NCBI GenBank assembly: GCA_964019415.1
Contig: OZ025868.1
Location: 1,900,001-1,964,000 of the forward strand
Direction of reading: 5' to 3'
Origin: Ianthella basta
Taxonomy: Eukaryota > Porifera > Demospongiae > Verongiida > Ianthellidae
Length of the DNA: 64,000 bases
Made by a program: the position numbers and the translations under genes. Shown here piece by piece: positions 1 to 11,378 of the stretch (position 1 is the stretch's first letter; each line of letters starts with the position of its first letter). The notes beneath the pieces are model-generated. The model saw nothing but the letters and a program-made list of their open reading frames with translations. It was not told where the DNA came from and did no database searches.

Positions 1-1408
1 TTCTTCCTCTCCCTCTGCATCTTCCAGCCCATCCCCATCACCATCTCCAACAACTTCCTGTTCCTGTAATCGTTTCAGTATCTCCATCACCTTCTTCCTG
101 TCCTCGCTACTTCCTGTTTGCTGCTTCAATGAACCAACCACCTCCTCCTTGTAAAACTCCTCACTACATTGTAAGTGTTTCTATGACAACAGATGAGCCA
201 GAAACCATAGCTATATCACAAAACTATAAAACCGCAAGTTTTACAAGCGATACAGTGCACACCTATGGCAAGTGGAGTGAGGTAGCAGCAAAGCTCCCAA
301 CATGTACTGTATTTATGTATATAACCTCCTTCACATGTCCATGTTCAGTCTATGTACCATTGTGAGATAGTGCTACACTGGACCGATCTGTGTCCTAGCA
401 CCTTCTGGTGCAGTGCACTCTAATAATGATTGATTGATTGATTGATTGATTGTAAATATATGAATTCTGTATGGTGTATAATTATTCATCATGGCTAGCT
501 AGTGAAGTTTGATGACGGTACAGGCCTAGCCACAAAGGATTCAGACTATCGTCTGCCCAACATCAGACTGTGTCATTACATGTATGGTGACATATACTGT
601 ATGTTTGCAGATAGCAACAGCACACTACATTAAAGTGGACAGCAACAAAGCCCACCTGATGTTACCAGGCCCACAAGAGGAGGGCTTTTTATCATCCAAG
701 GCACAGCACAATCAATGTCCTATGTAGCTTTCAGGCTTCTTTGACTACAACACTGCCTTCCATAACTCATGCAGGGAAGGAGTAATCAACACCAAACTTC
801 GGAAGTGCATGTTAGGTCTCTATACCAACAACAAGGGTTGTTTCATTGAGCTGAAGTGGAAAATTAACTCTTCACACTGCACAGCGGTGAATATGACAGA
901 TGTATATGCAGTGCTATTGAGTGACTCTCTCACCAAGATAGCAGGCGTACCAGGTCAGGTCATCGGGAGACGTGTAGTTGAACGAATAATTTACAATGCA
1001 CTCAGGGCTAACAGAATATATAGGTGGAATAAGGTAAGAGTCCTTGTGTGAGTGCTAGCTACATTAGTTCTCACATCCGATCGGTAGCAGGAGAGGCTGC
1101 AGTACTTGAGTTGACATCTGGGGCAGGTGTAACGAGCAAACTGCTTCAGACAGCTGCAAGGTCAACAGAGAGAGAGAGTGACACTGTTACACATGCACAT
1201 TGTATATAGGGAAACATATCAGCACAATCATCTTTGACACACTGAGTGAGTGGTCCTCCCTCCCCCCCTCGATCCCCCCCTCATGTAACACGCCTAGAAG
1301 TGGTTTGGTTACTTACAGGTTGCACACAGAGTCTTCTTTGGACAATTGAGGTTCTTCTGGAGCCGTTTCGGACGACGTCGACGTCAGCACTACGCTACGT
1401 TCCGCCAT
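1..1408 (-). CDS. ZNHIT2: ZNHIT2, HIT-type zinc finger protein, 5' part (runs off window start)
   Basis: Three exons are visible on the minus strand. Exon 1 is 1408-1317 (ATG at 1408, donor gtaagt). Exon 2 is 1153-1075. Exon 3 starts at 180 and is open to base 1. Together they give about 117 residues. The spliced protein carries a zf-HIT module spanning the exon junctions: CNLC, then YTCPRC, then YCSLSCYR, then KHLQC, followed by CSEEFYKEEVV. The CSEEFYK stretch after the finger matches my knowledge of ZNHIT2, which acts with the R2TP/HSP90 system in assembling snRNP and polymerase complexes. Splice phases agree (2, 0). No stop interrupts exon 3, unlike the second copy near 3.7 kb, so this is likely the functional gene. 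Intron 2 (1074-181) holds an ATTG-tailed repeat. The C-terminal half lies outside the window. Other HIT-finger proteins are less likely. Confidence 0.8.
395..453 (+). mobile_element. 3' end of an ATTG-tailed retroelement fragment
   Basis: An approximately six-unit ATTG/TGAT run at 426-453 follows a short non-repetitive stretch inside intron 2 of ZNHIT2. The LINE copies ending near 30716 and 40592 have the same kind of tail, but their preceding 3' sequence differs. This is probably the tail of a different LINE or SINE. The 5' boundary is not visible. Confidence 0.35.
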
Positions 1409-2340
1409 TTGCAAAGCTGTTCACAAATAAATGTTCCCTCGGTGATTTCCCGCAGTCCCGATCGGGAAAATGGCCTCCAATAATACAAGCGCTACCGGTA
1501 GCTATTAGCTGCTATGCAGCATAATGCTAGTTCTATACAGTATAATTATACTGCCACTATGACTTGCCTAAAATGCATAATTATGATCTGCAAAATTGTT
1601 AACCAGCTGCAGCTAGCTATAGCTGTATTGGTAGGAATATGACTGGCTGCATTGGCTAGCTAGCAGTGTCAACATCGCTAGCTACTGCAGTACAGACTAT
1701 GCAACGTTTATCTAAGTCCATGTGCATGAATACATGCACGTGTTCTGCATGCATGGTCAGGGGTTCCACAAGAAGCCTGTGAGTGGAGTCTGTTTTTGTT
1801 GCCTGGACTGTTGTAGCTAGCTAGCTAGCTATATTCTAGCAAGCTATATAGCTTGCTAGCTACAACATGAACTGTAGCAGAACTCAGCAAGAATTTACAA
1901 ACGCTCCAATTAGCTAGCTGGACCAAGTGCAATATCCTTTTGTTGTACACAATGCTACTTATGTACCTAGCACTGGTATAGTACATGCAAAGTTGCCAGT
2001 TGTGCAAATTTAGCTACATACATAAATACAATATCATGTTGCTTTCAATAAATTTGTAATACTATAATAAGCAATCATGCATGAATGTAGGATGCATTCC
2101 TAATGACAAGTTAATATGTAATTTCACTGCATGATATTTGACCCTATACTTAAAAAACAATGTGAGGCAGTGTTTCTATAAAAAAACATAGGATGATCAT
2201 ATAATTTTTATGCATATGTGTACACTAAAACCTTATACTAACTAAACTATATATAGCTAAATGGTGTTGCAATGTGCACACATGCACAAACACTACGCAC
2301 AAACACCCCCTCACCCACCCACACATATACATACCCCTCA
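1409..2340. other. Intergenic, 5' flank of ZNHIT2
   Basis: This stretch is AT-rich with runs of the tetramer pattern gcta. I see no exon with convincing splice signals. The first 100 bases upstream of the ZNHIT2 ATG match the duplicated copy near 4.9-5.05 kb and probably contain the promoter. Confidence 0.4.
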
Positions 2341-2516
2341 CAGTGGCGGATCTAGAGGGGGACCCAGGGGTGCAAAGGAACCCCCTTTGCTAGTCTTATG
2401 TAGGATTTGGGCAGTTTTTAGACCAGAAAGAGATGTGGTGGTCATATATCAGGGGCACTGTGTGTGCACCTAACTACTTTAGAACCCCCCTTTTGGAAAT
2501 CCTAGATCCGCCACTG
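2341..2516. mobile_element. MITE with 15-bp TIRs (CAGTGGCGG type)
   Basis: The ends are perfect inverted repeats, CAGTGGCGGATCTAG at 2341 and its complement ending at 2516. The pentamer CCTCA flanks both sides (2336-2340 and 2517-2521) and looks like a target duplication. The interior (176 bp in total) has no coding potential. CAGTGGCGGATC-type ends are widespread on small DNA transposons in animals; the superfamily is not assigned here. Confidence 0.75.
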
Positions 2517-3012
2517 CCTCACACACCCACACATACACACACCCCTTACCCCACCCCACACACATGTAGCAGTGAGTCCTGTGAAGGTATGCCTTCACAA
2601 GAGAGGGTAAGCTGTTTGCAACTGCTGAGTCTTCTTCTGAAACCTTTGGAAGAGGAACCTGCAAAGTATGGAGTGAAATATGAGAAGTGAAGATGCGTAT
2701 CTTTCTATCTTCGCTTTTTCTTCAGACGTGTAGCCCGTGTAAGAGCCTGTGTTTCATTCCGACCTTCGCTTGCTCACCAGACACAAGAGCTTGCCTCACG
2801 AGTTCAACGAATTGTTCACGCCTTTTGTCTCCTTACTTGAGAGCGCGTCACACTTGAGCACAGGTCCTTCTCTCTGTACACATCAACAGCGGCATGTGGC
2901 GATTTTTTGAATGAAGGAATCAATGATAATGAGGAATACATAGGCAAACATTCGCACTGCCTGATAATTTGACAAAATAATGCGTACATTGCAGAAGTGT
3001 GTGTGTGCTTGT

Positions 3013-3140
<128 letters not shown>

Positions 3141-3154
3141 CCATAAGTGCCTAC

Positions 3155-4436
3155 CCTCCACCATGGAGTGTAGTCCTCGAACAGTCCCCCGAGGTGACTC
3201 TGAGACAAGAGACTCTTAAACTCTTTCCTCTCCCTCTCTGTCAACCTATCCCAGAGGTCTGCACTGTCCAAGGAAGGTGAGTCTAGTAGCACAAAGAGGA
3301 AAGTACACACTGAATAAAGCCCACGATGACAGAGTGATACATGTATAGGCTAGACAATGAAGATGATGGGTTATCAGATACTGTACCTGCTGCAATTATG
3401 GTACAAGTACATATACGTACACCTTCTAAAACCAGAATAGACCCTGTGCTTTTGGATGACAGTGGAGCTCTGAAATATTTACAACTTGGTTGCATGAATG
3501 TGATTATAATGCATTCAATTTAACGTCATTCTATTACAATTAAATCTATGAGTTATCACTCACGGATGTCCAGTCCCTCCAATCTCTCCTCCAGTCTCGG
3601 TTCTTCCTCTCCCTCTGCATCTTCCAACCCGTTCCCAACACCCTCACTAACAACTTCCTGTTCCTGTAATCATTTCAGTATCTCCACCACTTTCTTCCTG
3701 TCCTCGCTACTTCCTGTTTGCTGCTTAAGCGAACCAACCACCTCTTCCTTGTAAAACTCCTCACTACATTGCAAATGTTTCTACAGCAACAGAAGAGTCG
3801 GCACAGTCATGGGAGGCCTATATAGCAAAAAGGCTACACAAGTACAATGTGGAACAAGGGTATAGCTATACTCAGGGTATGAGTGCGGCTTCTAGTATAT
3901 ATACGTATATCAGCACTGACCTCTGATCTGTAGCAGGAGAGACTGCAGTACTTGAGCCTACATTGTGGACAGGTGTAGTGAGCAAACTGCTTTAAACAAC
4001 TTCATGGGAAACAATGACAGCATAGCACAGTCGCACTTAAATACAACTCGAGTGCAGTATACCCATTTTTGCAGCAGATAATGACAGATCAATACATACA
4101 CATGCTAAGACGTACATGCCTGGCAGAGCTGCCCAGGCTGCCCAGGCTGCCCAGGCCATGGAATGACTACATTTTAAGGGATGACAAATTGTTTATAGGT
4201 AAATTACTTCTTTGCCTACATACGTATGTGACTTTCTCAGAGACAGAAAACATTGTTTTTCCTCGGCCTATTCCCCCTTTGGAGTGCTTCCTCCAGGCCT
4301 GTAAGATATTCACACCTCAATGTGACATACTCATAGAATTGGTTTGTTTACTTACAGGTTGCACACAGAATCGAATCATTTATACGTGTAAAGGGACAGT
4401 TCAGCTTCTTCTGCACGGTACGGTAGTTCAGTAGAG
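3155..4436 (-). pseudogene. ZNHIT2: ZNHIT2 second copy, decayed
   Basis: Exons align one to one with the copy at the window start: an exon 1 remnant around 4436-4360, exon 2 at 3999-3921 (same 79-nt length), exon 3 at 3780-3564, and an exon 4 at 3282-3155. Exon 4 encodes LWDRLTERERKEF and ends near TPWW, typical of the middle of ZNHIT2. Two faults are visible. Exon 3 has an in-frame TGA at 3672-3670, where the other copy reads CGA. Exon 1 has lost its start and contains a TGA, and its upstream part is replaced by a minisatellite. Candidate C-terminal exons between 2600 and 2880 (VPLPKVSEEDS and others) are unproven. The sequence suggests a pseudogene, although splicing variants could rescue part of it. 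Confidence 0.75.
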
Positions 4437-4766
4437 AGCATTGGGGATGCATTGGTAGCATACAGAAAGCATTGGTAGCATACACAAAAGCATTGGTAGC
4501 ATAGGGTATGCATTGGTAGCATAGGGTATGCATTGGTAGCATAGGGTATATGCATTGATAGCATAGGGTATGCATTGGTAGCATAGGGTATGCATTGGTA
4601 GCATAGGGTATATGCATTGGTAGCATAGGGTATGCATTGGTAGCATAGGGTATGCATTGGTAGCATAGGGTATGCATTGGTAGCATAGGATATGCATTGG
4701 TAGCATAGGGTATGCATTGGTAGCATAGGGTATGCATTGGTAGCATAGGGTATGCATTGGTAGCAT
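4437..4766. repeat. 20-bp minisatellite, about 16 units
   Basis: Tandem units of GCATTGGTAGCATAGGGTAT, mostly 20 bp with a few 22-bp variants and two divergent units at the left edge. 20 is not a multiple of 3, yet the unit has no stop in several frames, so long cysteine/tyrosine-rich frames appear on the minus strand. They are not evidence of genes. Confidence 0.95.
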
Positions 4767-4861
4767 ATTAAGGGTATGCTACTGTGCTTGTAATATGTCT
4801 TATGTATGTTTCATATCATTATAATAATTATATATATACGCTCCTGTAGCTAATAACACAG

Positions 4862-4945
4862 TGTAGCAGCAGGAATACATCATACTGGAGCTCCCTTTGG
4901 ATTATGCAATGTAGCAGCAGGATTACATCATATTGGATCCCCCCT
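4862..4945. repeat. Two-copy tandem duplication (about 55-bp period)
   Basis: The motif GTAGCAGCAGGAATACATCA occurs twice with small differences, upstream of the ZNHIT2 pseudogene promoter remnant. Confidence 0.6.
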
Positions 4946-5059
4946 TATATGTGCTATCTACCGGTAGTTATGGCCCTGAGACGTTTTTGGTGACGTCAGC
5001 ACTCCGCCATTTTGTCAGCTCACTCGATAGGGCACTTCCCTGAATAGCCAGCTAACGTA

Positions 5060-5413
5060 TGAAGACTGACAATCATGCAATGCAGGAAACATTCCAAAGC
5101 TTACATAATTAAAATAAAACTGCTTTAAATCTGAAAAGTATCAAGTTACATGAGCCTGTAGTACAATCTATACTACTTAGATAGCTATAGCAATTGAATC
5201 AGTAGCTATAGCTAACTAGCTAGCTATAGTTACTGTATATAAAGCTTGCAGAGATTATGCAAAGCCTAGATACAAAGAATAATTGTAGAGCCTACAAAGA
5301 ATTATTCTAGAGTCTGTACACTAGCATTGCATCTTGGAATTAAAGGTAACTGTTCGATACTGTGTTTATAAAGCGCTACATTTCTGCAATGTTCTTGTAC
5401 TGTAGCTAACACT
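5060..5413. other. Intergenic, no feature seen
   Basis: AT-rich sequence between the ZNHIT2 duplication and the 3' end of the membrane protein gene at 5414. No exon or repeat is recognised. Confidence 0.4.
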
Positions 5414-6580
5414 TCACACAGATCTAGGCCTGTGATCATGACGAGACACAGCTGGAGGCAATGAATCTTGTGGCTGATCCATTTGAGGCTGCTGATCTGA
5501 TAATAGAGCATAATATTCCTTTTCTTCGCAATGTTTCTTCAGCTTCCATGAAATGACAATAAGCCCCACACTCAACGACGCTGGGAGGGTCCAGTATGAC
5601 ATCAGACTGTTCACCGAGATAAAAATTTGAGTTGCACATTGAGTATTACTAATACTGCAAGCATTTTTAAAGGAGACAATTAGGTCACAGATGGTTGCAA
5701 AGGCACTGATAGTAGCAATGATGCCTAAAATCAAAGTACCAATGTACTTGCAAAGGCGCTCACAAGTGAATGTGTTATTGCATCTGCAATTGTCTCTGTC
5801 GATCCCATTCTTGCAGTTCTTCAACATATATTCTACTATTCGGAAGCAGACTACTATAATTGCAACAGCAGTACTATAAATTGTCAATGCTGCAGCAAAA
5901 GCTATACCAATAATGTCTAGAGACAAAGCATAACAAGTGAATTCATCTTTGGCTCCTGTCTGATTGGCAAGATTGGTACAAGTTATGGGATAGTAACTTA
6001 TATTTGTATAACAAAAGAGAGGATGACTGCTATCGTCCTTCTCATGGCAGTCAGATCTAGTGGTGACAAGTGGAATACAACTGAAGAATCCCTGCACTGA
6101 TGCAAGAGCCACTGCAAGAGACATAAAGGAAAATATCTCCATAACTGTAGATTTGTAATTATCCTCTATTTTTCGATTCAAGAGGAGTGTAGATAGGTTA
6201 TCTGATGCTTGAGTCCTCTGTTTGCCTGTTGTAAAAAGACTTGAGAACATCCCCAGGGACAGAAATCTTCCTAATGAGAAGATCCAAAAGAGTATACGTG
6301 AGTTGAATTGCTTCCAAAGGCAATGTAGACTGCAGCCTGAATGCCAGTTGAAAGGCCGGTGACTGACATGGGTGCCAGAATTGCCACAACTGGTACGAAG
6401 TTTATGAATTGCCCAACGGAGTAGAGTTACAATGCCAGCTACTACAGTAGCACAAATGACAATCACAAGGCAAAGCAGAAGACCCGCAATAGGAAAATAC
6501 CGGATGTATTGCAAGCCCATGAAGAACAGTTTATGAGGGCCGCTACTGAGACTCAGTATACATTCAATCATGATTGGCAC
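5414..6580 (-). CDS. Five-helix membrane protein, divergent family member
   Basis: A single-exon frame of 388 codons with ATG at 6580. I do not recognise the family, but this copy aligns with the minus-strand array members between 13 and 57 kb. The predicted layout is helix 1 near residues 15-50, an LNRKIEDN motif near 133-140 (LDRKVEN in the others), helix 2 near 143-170, an extracellular loop with Cys and N-x-S/T sites, helix 3 near 215-250, helix 4 near 277-302 and helix 5 near 322-343. The signature HCEEKEY follows, then a polar Gln/Pro-rich tail. It is the outlier of the family and lies outside the main array, so it may be the older locus. Function is unknown: receptor, channel subunit or scaffold are all possible. 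The length and uninterrupted frame support a real gene. Confidence 0.75.
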   Translation of the reverse strand: MPIMIECILSLSSGPHKLFFMGLQYIRYFPIAGLLLCLVIVICATVVAGIVTLLRWAIHKLRTSCGNSGTHVSHRPFNWHSGCSLHCLWKQFNSRILFWIFSLGRFLSLGMFSSLFTTGKQRTQASDNLSTLLLNRKIEDNYKSTVMEIFSFMSLAVALASVQGFFSCIPLVTTRSDCHEKDDSSHPLFCYTNISYYPITCTNLANQTGAKDEFTCYALSLDIIGIAFAAALTIYSTAVAIIVVCFRIVEYMLKNCKNGIDRDNCRCNNTFTCERLCKYIGTLILGIIATISAFATICDLIVSFKNACSISNTQCATQIFISVNSLMSYWTLPASLSVGLIVISWKLKKHCEEKEYYALLSDQQPQMDQPQDSLPPAVSRHDHRPRSV

Positions 6581-6653
6581 TCAACGTATGATTGCTAGAC
6601 TGAACTTCAGCTGCTACAATACAGAACTGTTAGCTGCTTGAATGTTAAGCACC

Positions 6654-6935
6654 TTAGTCACCTTTCTTTTTCCGCACAAATGTAAAGGTCCAGATCTTGT
6701 GTGGTCCTCTATGAATAGACTTGACGCTTTCCAGGAAATACTTGTATTGAATATGTATCAGCAATGCATTGCCAATGAATAAACTTAAGAAGTGGATGTG
6801 CTGATCATGTCCACACAAACATACACAAGCATGGACATACTTACCTCCTCCTATTGTGCAAACTTCGTAGGGAATGATTACAGTATATTGGGCAAGATCT
6901 AGTGATCTGTGACGACAGTGGTGTGATGTTAGCAT
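6654..6935 (-). CDS. Hypothetical short reading frame, possibly terminal exon(s)
   Basis: An open frame of 93 codons ends in a basic tail (FVRKKKGD) and includes a hydrophobic stretch beginning FIGNALLIHIQYKYF. A good donor (gtaagt) near 6846-6841 could split it into two exons, but the phases do not fit a simple two-exon model. It is not recognised. It sits just upstream of the membrane gene at 5414-6580 on the same strand. Confidence 0.25.
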   Translation of the reverse strand: MLTSHHCRHRSLDLAQYTVIIPYEVCTIGGGKYVHACVCLCGHDQHIHFLSLFIGNALLIHIQYKYFLESVKSIHRGPHKIWTFTFVRKKKGD

Positions 6936-7090
6936 AAATTAACGCTTTTGCACACACATGCAGTCACAGCTAGCACACATAATGCACACTACACATTGTA
7001 CAATGTACCTAGGCTGATGCTGTAAAGGCCTGAGTGGCTAGGCAGATTCATGCTGATATTTCTAAAAGACACTAGCCAAAGGGGATCAGA

Positions 7091-7134
7091 TATCAGATGT
7101 TTCGGCAGCACTATGGCTGCCTTCATCAGTGATT
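7091..7134 (-). ncRNA. Hammerhead ribozyme motif (minimal, Penelope type)
   Basis: Read on the minus strand, stem I is AUCA (7133-7130) pairing with UGAU (7095-7092). The core CUGAUGA is at 7129-7123. Stem II pairs GGCAGC (7121-7116) with GCUGCC (7109-7104) around a 6-nt loop. GAAA is at 7103-7100 and CAUC at 7099-7096, placing the cleavage site after 7096. All core positions match the hammerhead consensus. Helix III is reduced to one or two pairs with no loop, as reported for Penelope-like elements, which suggests activity mainly as a dimer. Activity is inferred, not shown. Confidence 0.75.
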
Positions 7135-7189
7135 ATAATGACACTTACAAGCAGGTGTATAAATAGGGGGGTGGTCACGTGAGGCATTG

Positions 7190-7267
7190 GTGTTTACAGG
7201 AATAAGCATACATCATGCAATGTCTCTAGTGTTTACAGAAATAAGCATACATCATGCAATGTCTTTA
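7190..7267. repeat. Tandem duplication, 39-bp unit, two copies
   Basis: Units beginning GTGTTTACAG start at 7190 and 7229 and differ at a few positions. They lie within the Penelope-like relic. Confidence 0.85.
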
Positions 7268-7424
7268 ACCGGAACAGGGGTTAAAATAATAAGTGAAAAT
7301 GAAATAATACTAATAACAGATGGGCGGTTACATAAATCAATCTAGAAGGGTTGACAGGTCAGGTTGACCTGTCGAAGGCATCGGTGATTGACTACCATCC
7401 GCACACCCAGACCCAGACACCCCT

Positions 7425-8145
7425 CCGAATCTGCCGCTTGTCTGTCACAACAAGAAACTTAACACCTGCAGAGTACAAGGACCCACTCCAAAATGACACA
7501 TTCACATTCAAAGTCAAACTACATACATACACACACAGATGGACCACCATACACTCCTCTAATACTACAAACACCAGGCACTGTGCAATATTAGCACACA
7601 CACACATAATGTGTAATACTGCACAGACATACACTGGACAGAAGGCACACACATACATTTGATTACCTAATGTATGCATACTAACTAGTGATGTACAATA
7701 TTGCACGGACACACACACAACTGTATTAACGTTAAAGCCCAGTTGTAGGTACACTGACCGGTGAGTACTAGTGTCTGTTTGAGTGTTTTGTGGACAAGCT
7801 AAGAGTCTGCCTCCAGTAGCTGCACCCCTGAGGACCTCTCCACTGGAGACAACTTGGCTGAAATGGCATAATAATTATATTCTATGGCATGCAGTATAAG
7901 GAGGGATGTATGTGTATAATAAAGACTAGAGAACAACTTGCTCCAAGTACACCTTATTAGTGGAGTGAACCAAATTCATGATTAAGCATTCAATGATAAG
8001 CAAATCAAACACACATCGGTGGGAAACACAAACACATAGTGGTGGAAAACATTAACATTACACATATTTACAGGTAGATTATGTGTCTACATTGGAAATA
8101 TTGAGTCGGGGTGGACTGATAGTGGACAAATGGCTAAAAACTCAC
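7425..8145 (-). pseudogene. TRAPPC4: TRAPPC4 exon 3-4 relic (segmental duplicate)
   Basis: This block parallels 9840-10545, which contains exons 4 and 3 of TRAPPC4 and the intron between them. The start of exon 4 ([11 protein letters not shown]) is recognisable around 7425-7475, and exon 3 sequence (ending near NLAEMA on the other frame) around 7800-7875. Neither exon is intact, and exons 1, 2 and 5 are absent, so it cannot encode a TRAPPC4 protein. It lies downstream of the intact gene, in the same orientation. Confidence 0.75.
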
Positions 8146-8511
8146 TCCATGATCATGAGGTGTCACTCTTACTCCAGATCATGTACTCCAGGATTGCCTA
8201 CTTCATCTTAAACAGAGATAGAAGTGAGTTGGAACGTGCCTTGCCTTTCATGTATGATACTTCCCAGCTTTTCAATGAGTTAGCTACTGCCAATAACCCA
8301 TCACAGATAGTGTTCCACCTTGACCAAAGAACAGAGAAACAAATCAAAGGTCATATGCATGCATATCACTCAGTCACCTGGTGGGGCACTCATGGGAGTC
8401 AGTCTGTCTTACCATTGCCACAACAGCAGATGTGAATAACATTATAACACTATGAATTTCATAAAGCCTCACCTCCTAGAGCTCTTTCTATTATCTATGA
8501 ATATCCTCCTT

Positions 8512-8517
<6 letters not shown>

Positions 8518-8579
<62 letters not shown>
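8518..8579. repeat. (CA)n microsatellite
   Basis: A pure CA tract of about 31 units. Confidence 0.95.
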
Positions 8580-8581
<2 letters not shown>

Positions 8582-9147
8582 CACACAAGCACACACATAA
8601 TATTATGTACAAGCATATATGCATGTCGGAGAGAAAACACAAGATCATGGAACTTCTGGAAGAAAACTGCTATTTTAAGGTCTGGTTCAGCAGTGGTCAC
8701 ATTTACCTGTTTTGCTGCATGCAGGAACCAAAGAGATCTTCCTATAAGCCCTAACATGTGCTCCACAGTGTTTTGGTCATGCATGCAAATGATCAATCCA
8801 CACAGTACGTACCTTAAGGTACCACTCTGACTTCAGATCCTGCTGCTTCTGCTGCCTGCTTCACACACACACAATGAAGGAAATGCGGGCATAAGTGCTG
8901 TCATGCAATTGCAAATGATACATCCTGCAGTTTAGCAATAAAACAGACAATTTAATGTAGTGGTGTCCGGACTTATCTCACTGCTGCTGATGTGCACCTC
9001 CTTTGAAAGTTGAATTTAGAGAGGAGATGTAACAAGATCCTCAAGGCATGCAAGACATGCTACCTGCACCACTGTGACTGTCATTGCTGTTTACTGAGCT
9101 CTTCAAAAATACAACACAACAATATCTACACACGGTCATGTCTAAGG

Positions 9148-9636
9148 TTATGTGGTGGACTGTTCTAGTGTCTCTATCAGTTTTATTAAGTTGGTCTGGA
9201 AGAGGTCAGACCTACAGGGAAGATAGGAAGTTAACATTAATGAACCAAAACACGCACAGACAGACACACCTGCCCACACACACACACATGTACACACACA
9301 CACACATGTACACACACACACACAAACACACACGCACACACACACACACACACACGCACACACACTCTTGGGAGTCCTACTGGAGGAGTCTGTGCTACGT
9401 ACTTCTTGTTACATGAATATTCTGACATACACTGTCTTTGGGACTACACCCACATTTCCCATGTAAGGAAATATATGAATAACATCAACCCATTCTGGGA
9501 ATTGTCCACAACACACCACACACAAAGAATGTGGTTAATGTTTGCAACAACATTTGGGATTCCTGTAGCCATCACATGCTTATATGAATGTTCTTGGTCC
9601 TTTTCCAGGAAATAAACACTATGCGGTGTACACACC

Positions 9637-9687
<51 letters not shown>

Positions 9688-11378
9688 CCACGCAGCCATG
9701 TACACACGTACACACATACACACACACAACACACGCACAACACATACTCACTTTACAGGCATGTCCATTGCGTAGAAAGGGCTCTTCAGTACAAAGTCAG
9801 AATACAACTCATACATCTTCTGGAAGAACTCCTCCATCCGAGTCTGCCGCTTGTCTGTCACAACAAGAAACTTAACACCTGCAGAGTACAAGGACCCACT
9901 CCAAAATGACAAATTCAAACTCAAAGACAAGCTACATACACACACAGATCGACCACCATACACTCCAATACTACAAACACCAGGCACTGTGCAATATTAT
10001 ACTAGCACACACACATATAAATGTGTGCTACAGCACAGACATACGCTGAACAGAAGGCACACGCATACATTTGATTGCCTAATGTATGCATACTAACTAG
10101 TGATGTACAATATTGCACACACGCACACACAACTGGACACACTGTATTAACGTTAAAGCCCAGTGTGTAGGTACACTGACCGGTGAGTGTTTGTCTGCAG
10201 TGGACGAGGTAAGAGTCTGCCTCCAGTAGCTGCACACCTGAGGAGCCCTCCACTGGGGACAACTTGGCTGAAATGGCATATATCCTACACCATGTGCAGT
10301 AGAAGGAGAGATGGATGAGTATAACAAAGACCAGAGAACAATTTGCTCAAAGTACACCTTCTACAGTATCAATAGAGTGTACCAAGATTTAATGATAAAC
10401 AAAACAAACACACATCGGTGGTAAACACAAACACATAGTGGTGGAAAACAACAGAAGTATTTACAAGTAAACAAGGTATAGCCTATATTGGAGATAATGG
10501 GTCAGAATGGGCTGATAGCACAAAAATGACTAAAAACCTCACTCTGGGCGTACTGACCAATGGTATTGCTATCTGCACAGATGTTAAATAGCATGTTGCC
10601 AAAAACATGCTTACAAATACATGTTGACAAAACATACGCTGACAAAAACATGTTGACAAGCACATGTTGACGTTGACAAACACAACTAGTACAAATAGCT
10701 CAGTACAATAGTACAGAATAAGAGAAGTTTATGTGCATAAAGATGCCTCCCGCCCCTCACACTCACGAGTGGAACATTGAAAGTAGCATCAGTCTCTCGT
10801 TGACGGCTGCCCTCTGGTGGGCAAATGTCAACGAAACAGGGTAGTTGTCAGGCTTTGACAGGAACTCCAGAGCACTTCGTCCATCAGGCAGCTTCCGATT
10901 GGTGACAGCCTGTCCATTGATTGTCAGCAAGGTATGACCAACTACCACAATAAAGAGAGACAGAAAGAAGCAATTGTGATTACACTGTGAATGTACTGGG
11001 TGGCTTGAGCTGCTACACACTAAGCCAAATTACATGCATGTATAAATTAAACACAATACATACACACATTCAGTGACATAAATACACACACCTGCATACC
11101 ACAGAAGTGCATGTGAGTGCACCAACACACGCCACTGTACTACAATACATCAAGTGGATTCTAATCTAGCAACACGCGAACGTGTCTGTACGTATATTTA
11201 TACCTTTCACTCCTCCTTCTTCTCCAAACTTGACCATGACGCCCCTGTCTCCCTCCTCCAGCACAAAGCTTGGCGGGTACTTGCAGAGCAGCTGGACCTC
11301 TGTTGGCGGCTTCTGATTGTCCAGGGAATAGATCAGCCCACCGGCTTTGCTGATAATGTAAACGGCATAAACACCCAT
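9148..11378 (-). CDS. TRAPPC4: TRAPPC4 (synbindin), TRAPP complex subunit 4
   Basis: Five exons on the minus strand are joined by GT-AG introns with consistent phases: 11378-11204, 10941-10767, 10284-10181, 9878-9752 and 9211-9148 (stop TAA). They give 645 nt, 214 residues; the human protein is about 219. The N-terminus [17 protein letters not shown], the PDZ-like segment with [57 protein letters not shown] and [14 protein letters not shown] all match TRAPPC4. The protein is a core subunit of the TRAPP tethering complexes that activate Rab1 in ER-Golgi traffic. The start is set by the conserved N-terminus. CA microsatellites lie in introns 3 and 4. The gene is head to head with UROS at 85 bp. 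A relic of exons 3-4 lies at 7425-8145. The identification is firm. Confidence 0.93.
9650..9683. repeat. (CA)n tract in TRAPPC4 intron 4
   Basis: A short CA microsatellite. Others lie at 9280-9365 in the same intron. Confidence 0.9.
10592..10682. repeat. Imperfect short tandem repeat
   Basis: Several degenerate units resembling ACATGTTGACAAA lie within TRAPPC4 intron 2. They are too irregular to be a CRISPR array. Confidence 0.6.

Larger units (their letters stand above)
7060..7345 (-). mobile_element. Penelope-like terminal repeat relic
   Basis: This segment holds a hammerhead ribozyme motif on the minus strand followed by TATAAATA-like sequence and a short tandem duplication, with no RT. 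Hammerhead motifs in terminal repeats are established for Penelope-like elements, so a solo terminal repeat is the most likely origin. The boundaries are approximate. Confidence 0.5.

Noticed and set aside
809-1051. 80-residue plus-strand frame within ZNHIT2 intron 2
   Set aside because: No recognisable domain and no splice support. It lies inside the intron of a well-supported gene on the other strand.
4348-4766. Long Cys/Tyr-rich reading frames on the minus strand
   Set aside because: Produced by a 20-bp minisatellite that has no stops in several frames. No start, splice or family support.
4437-4766. CRISPR-like array
   Set aside because: Units are contiguous with no unique spacers, and the DNA is eukaryotic.
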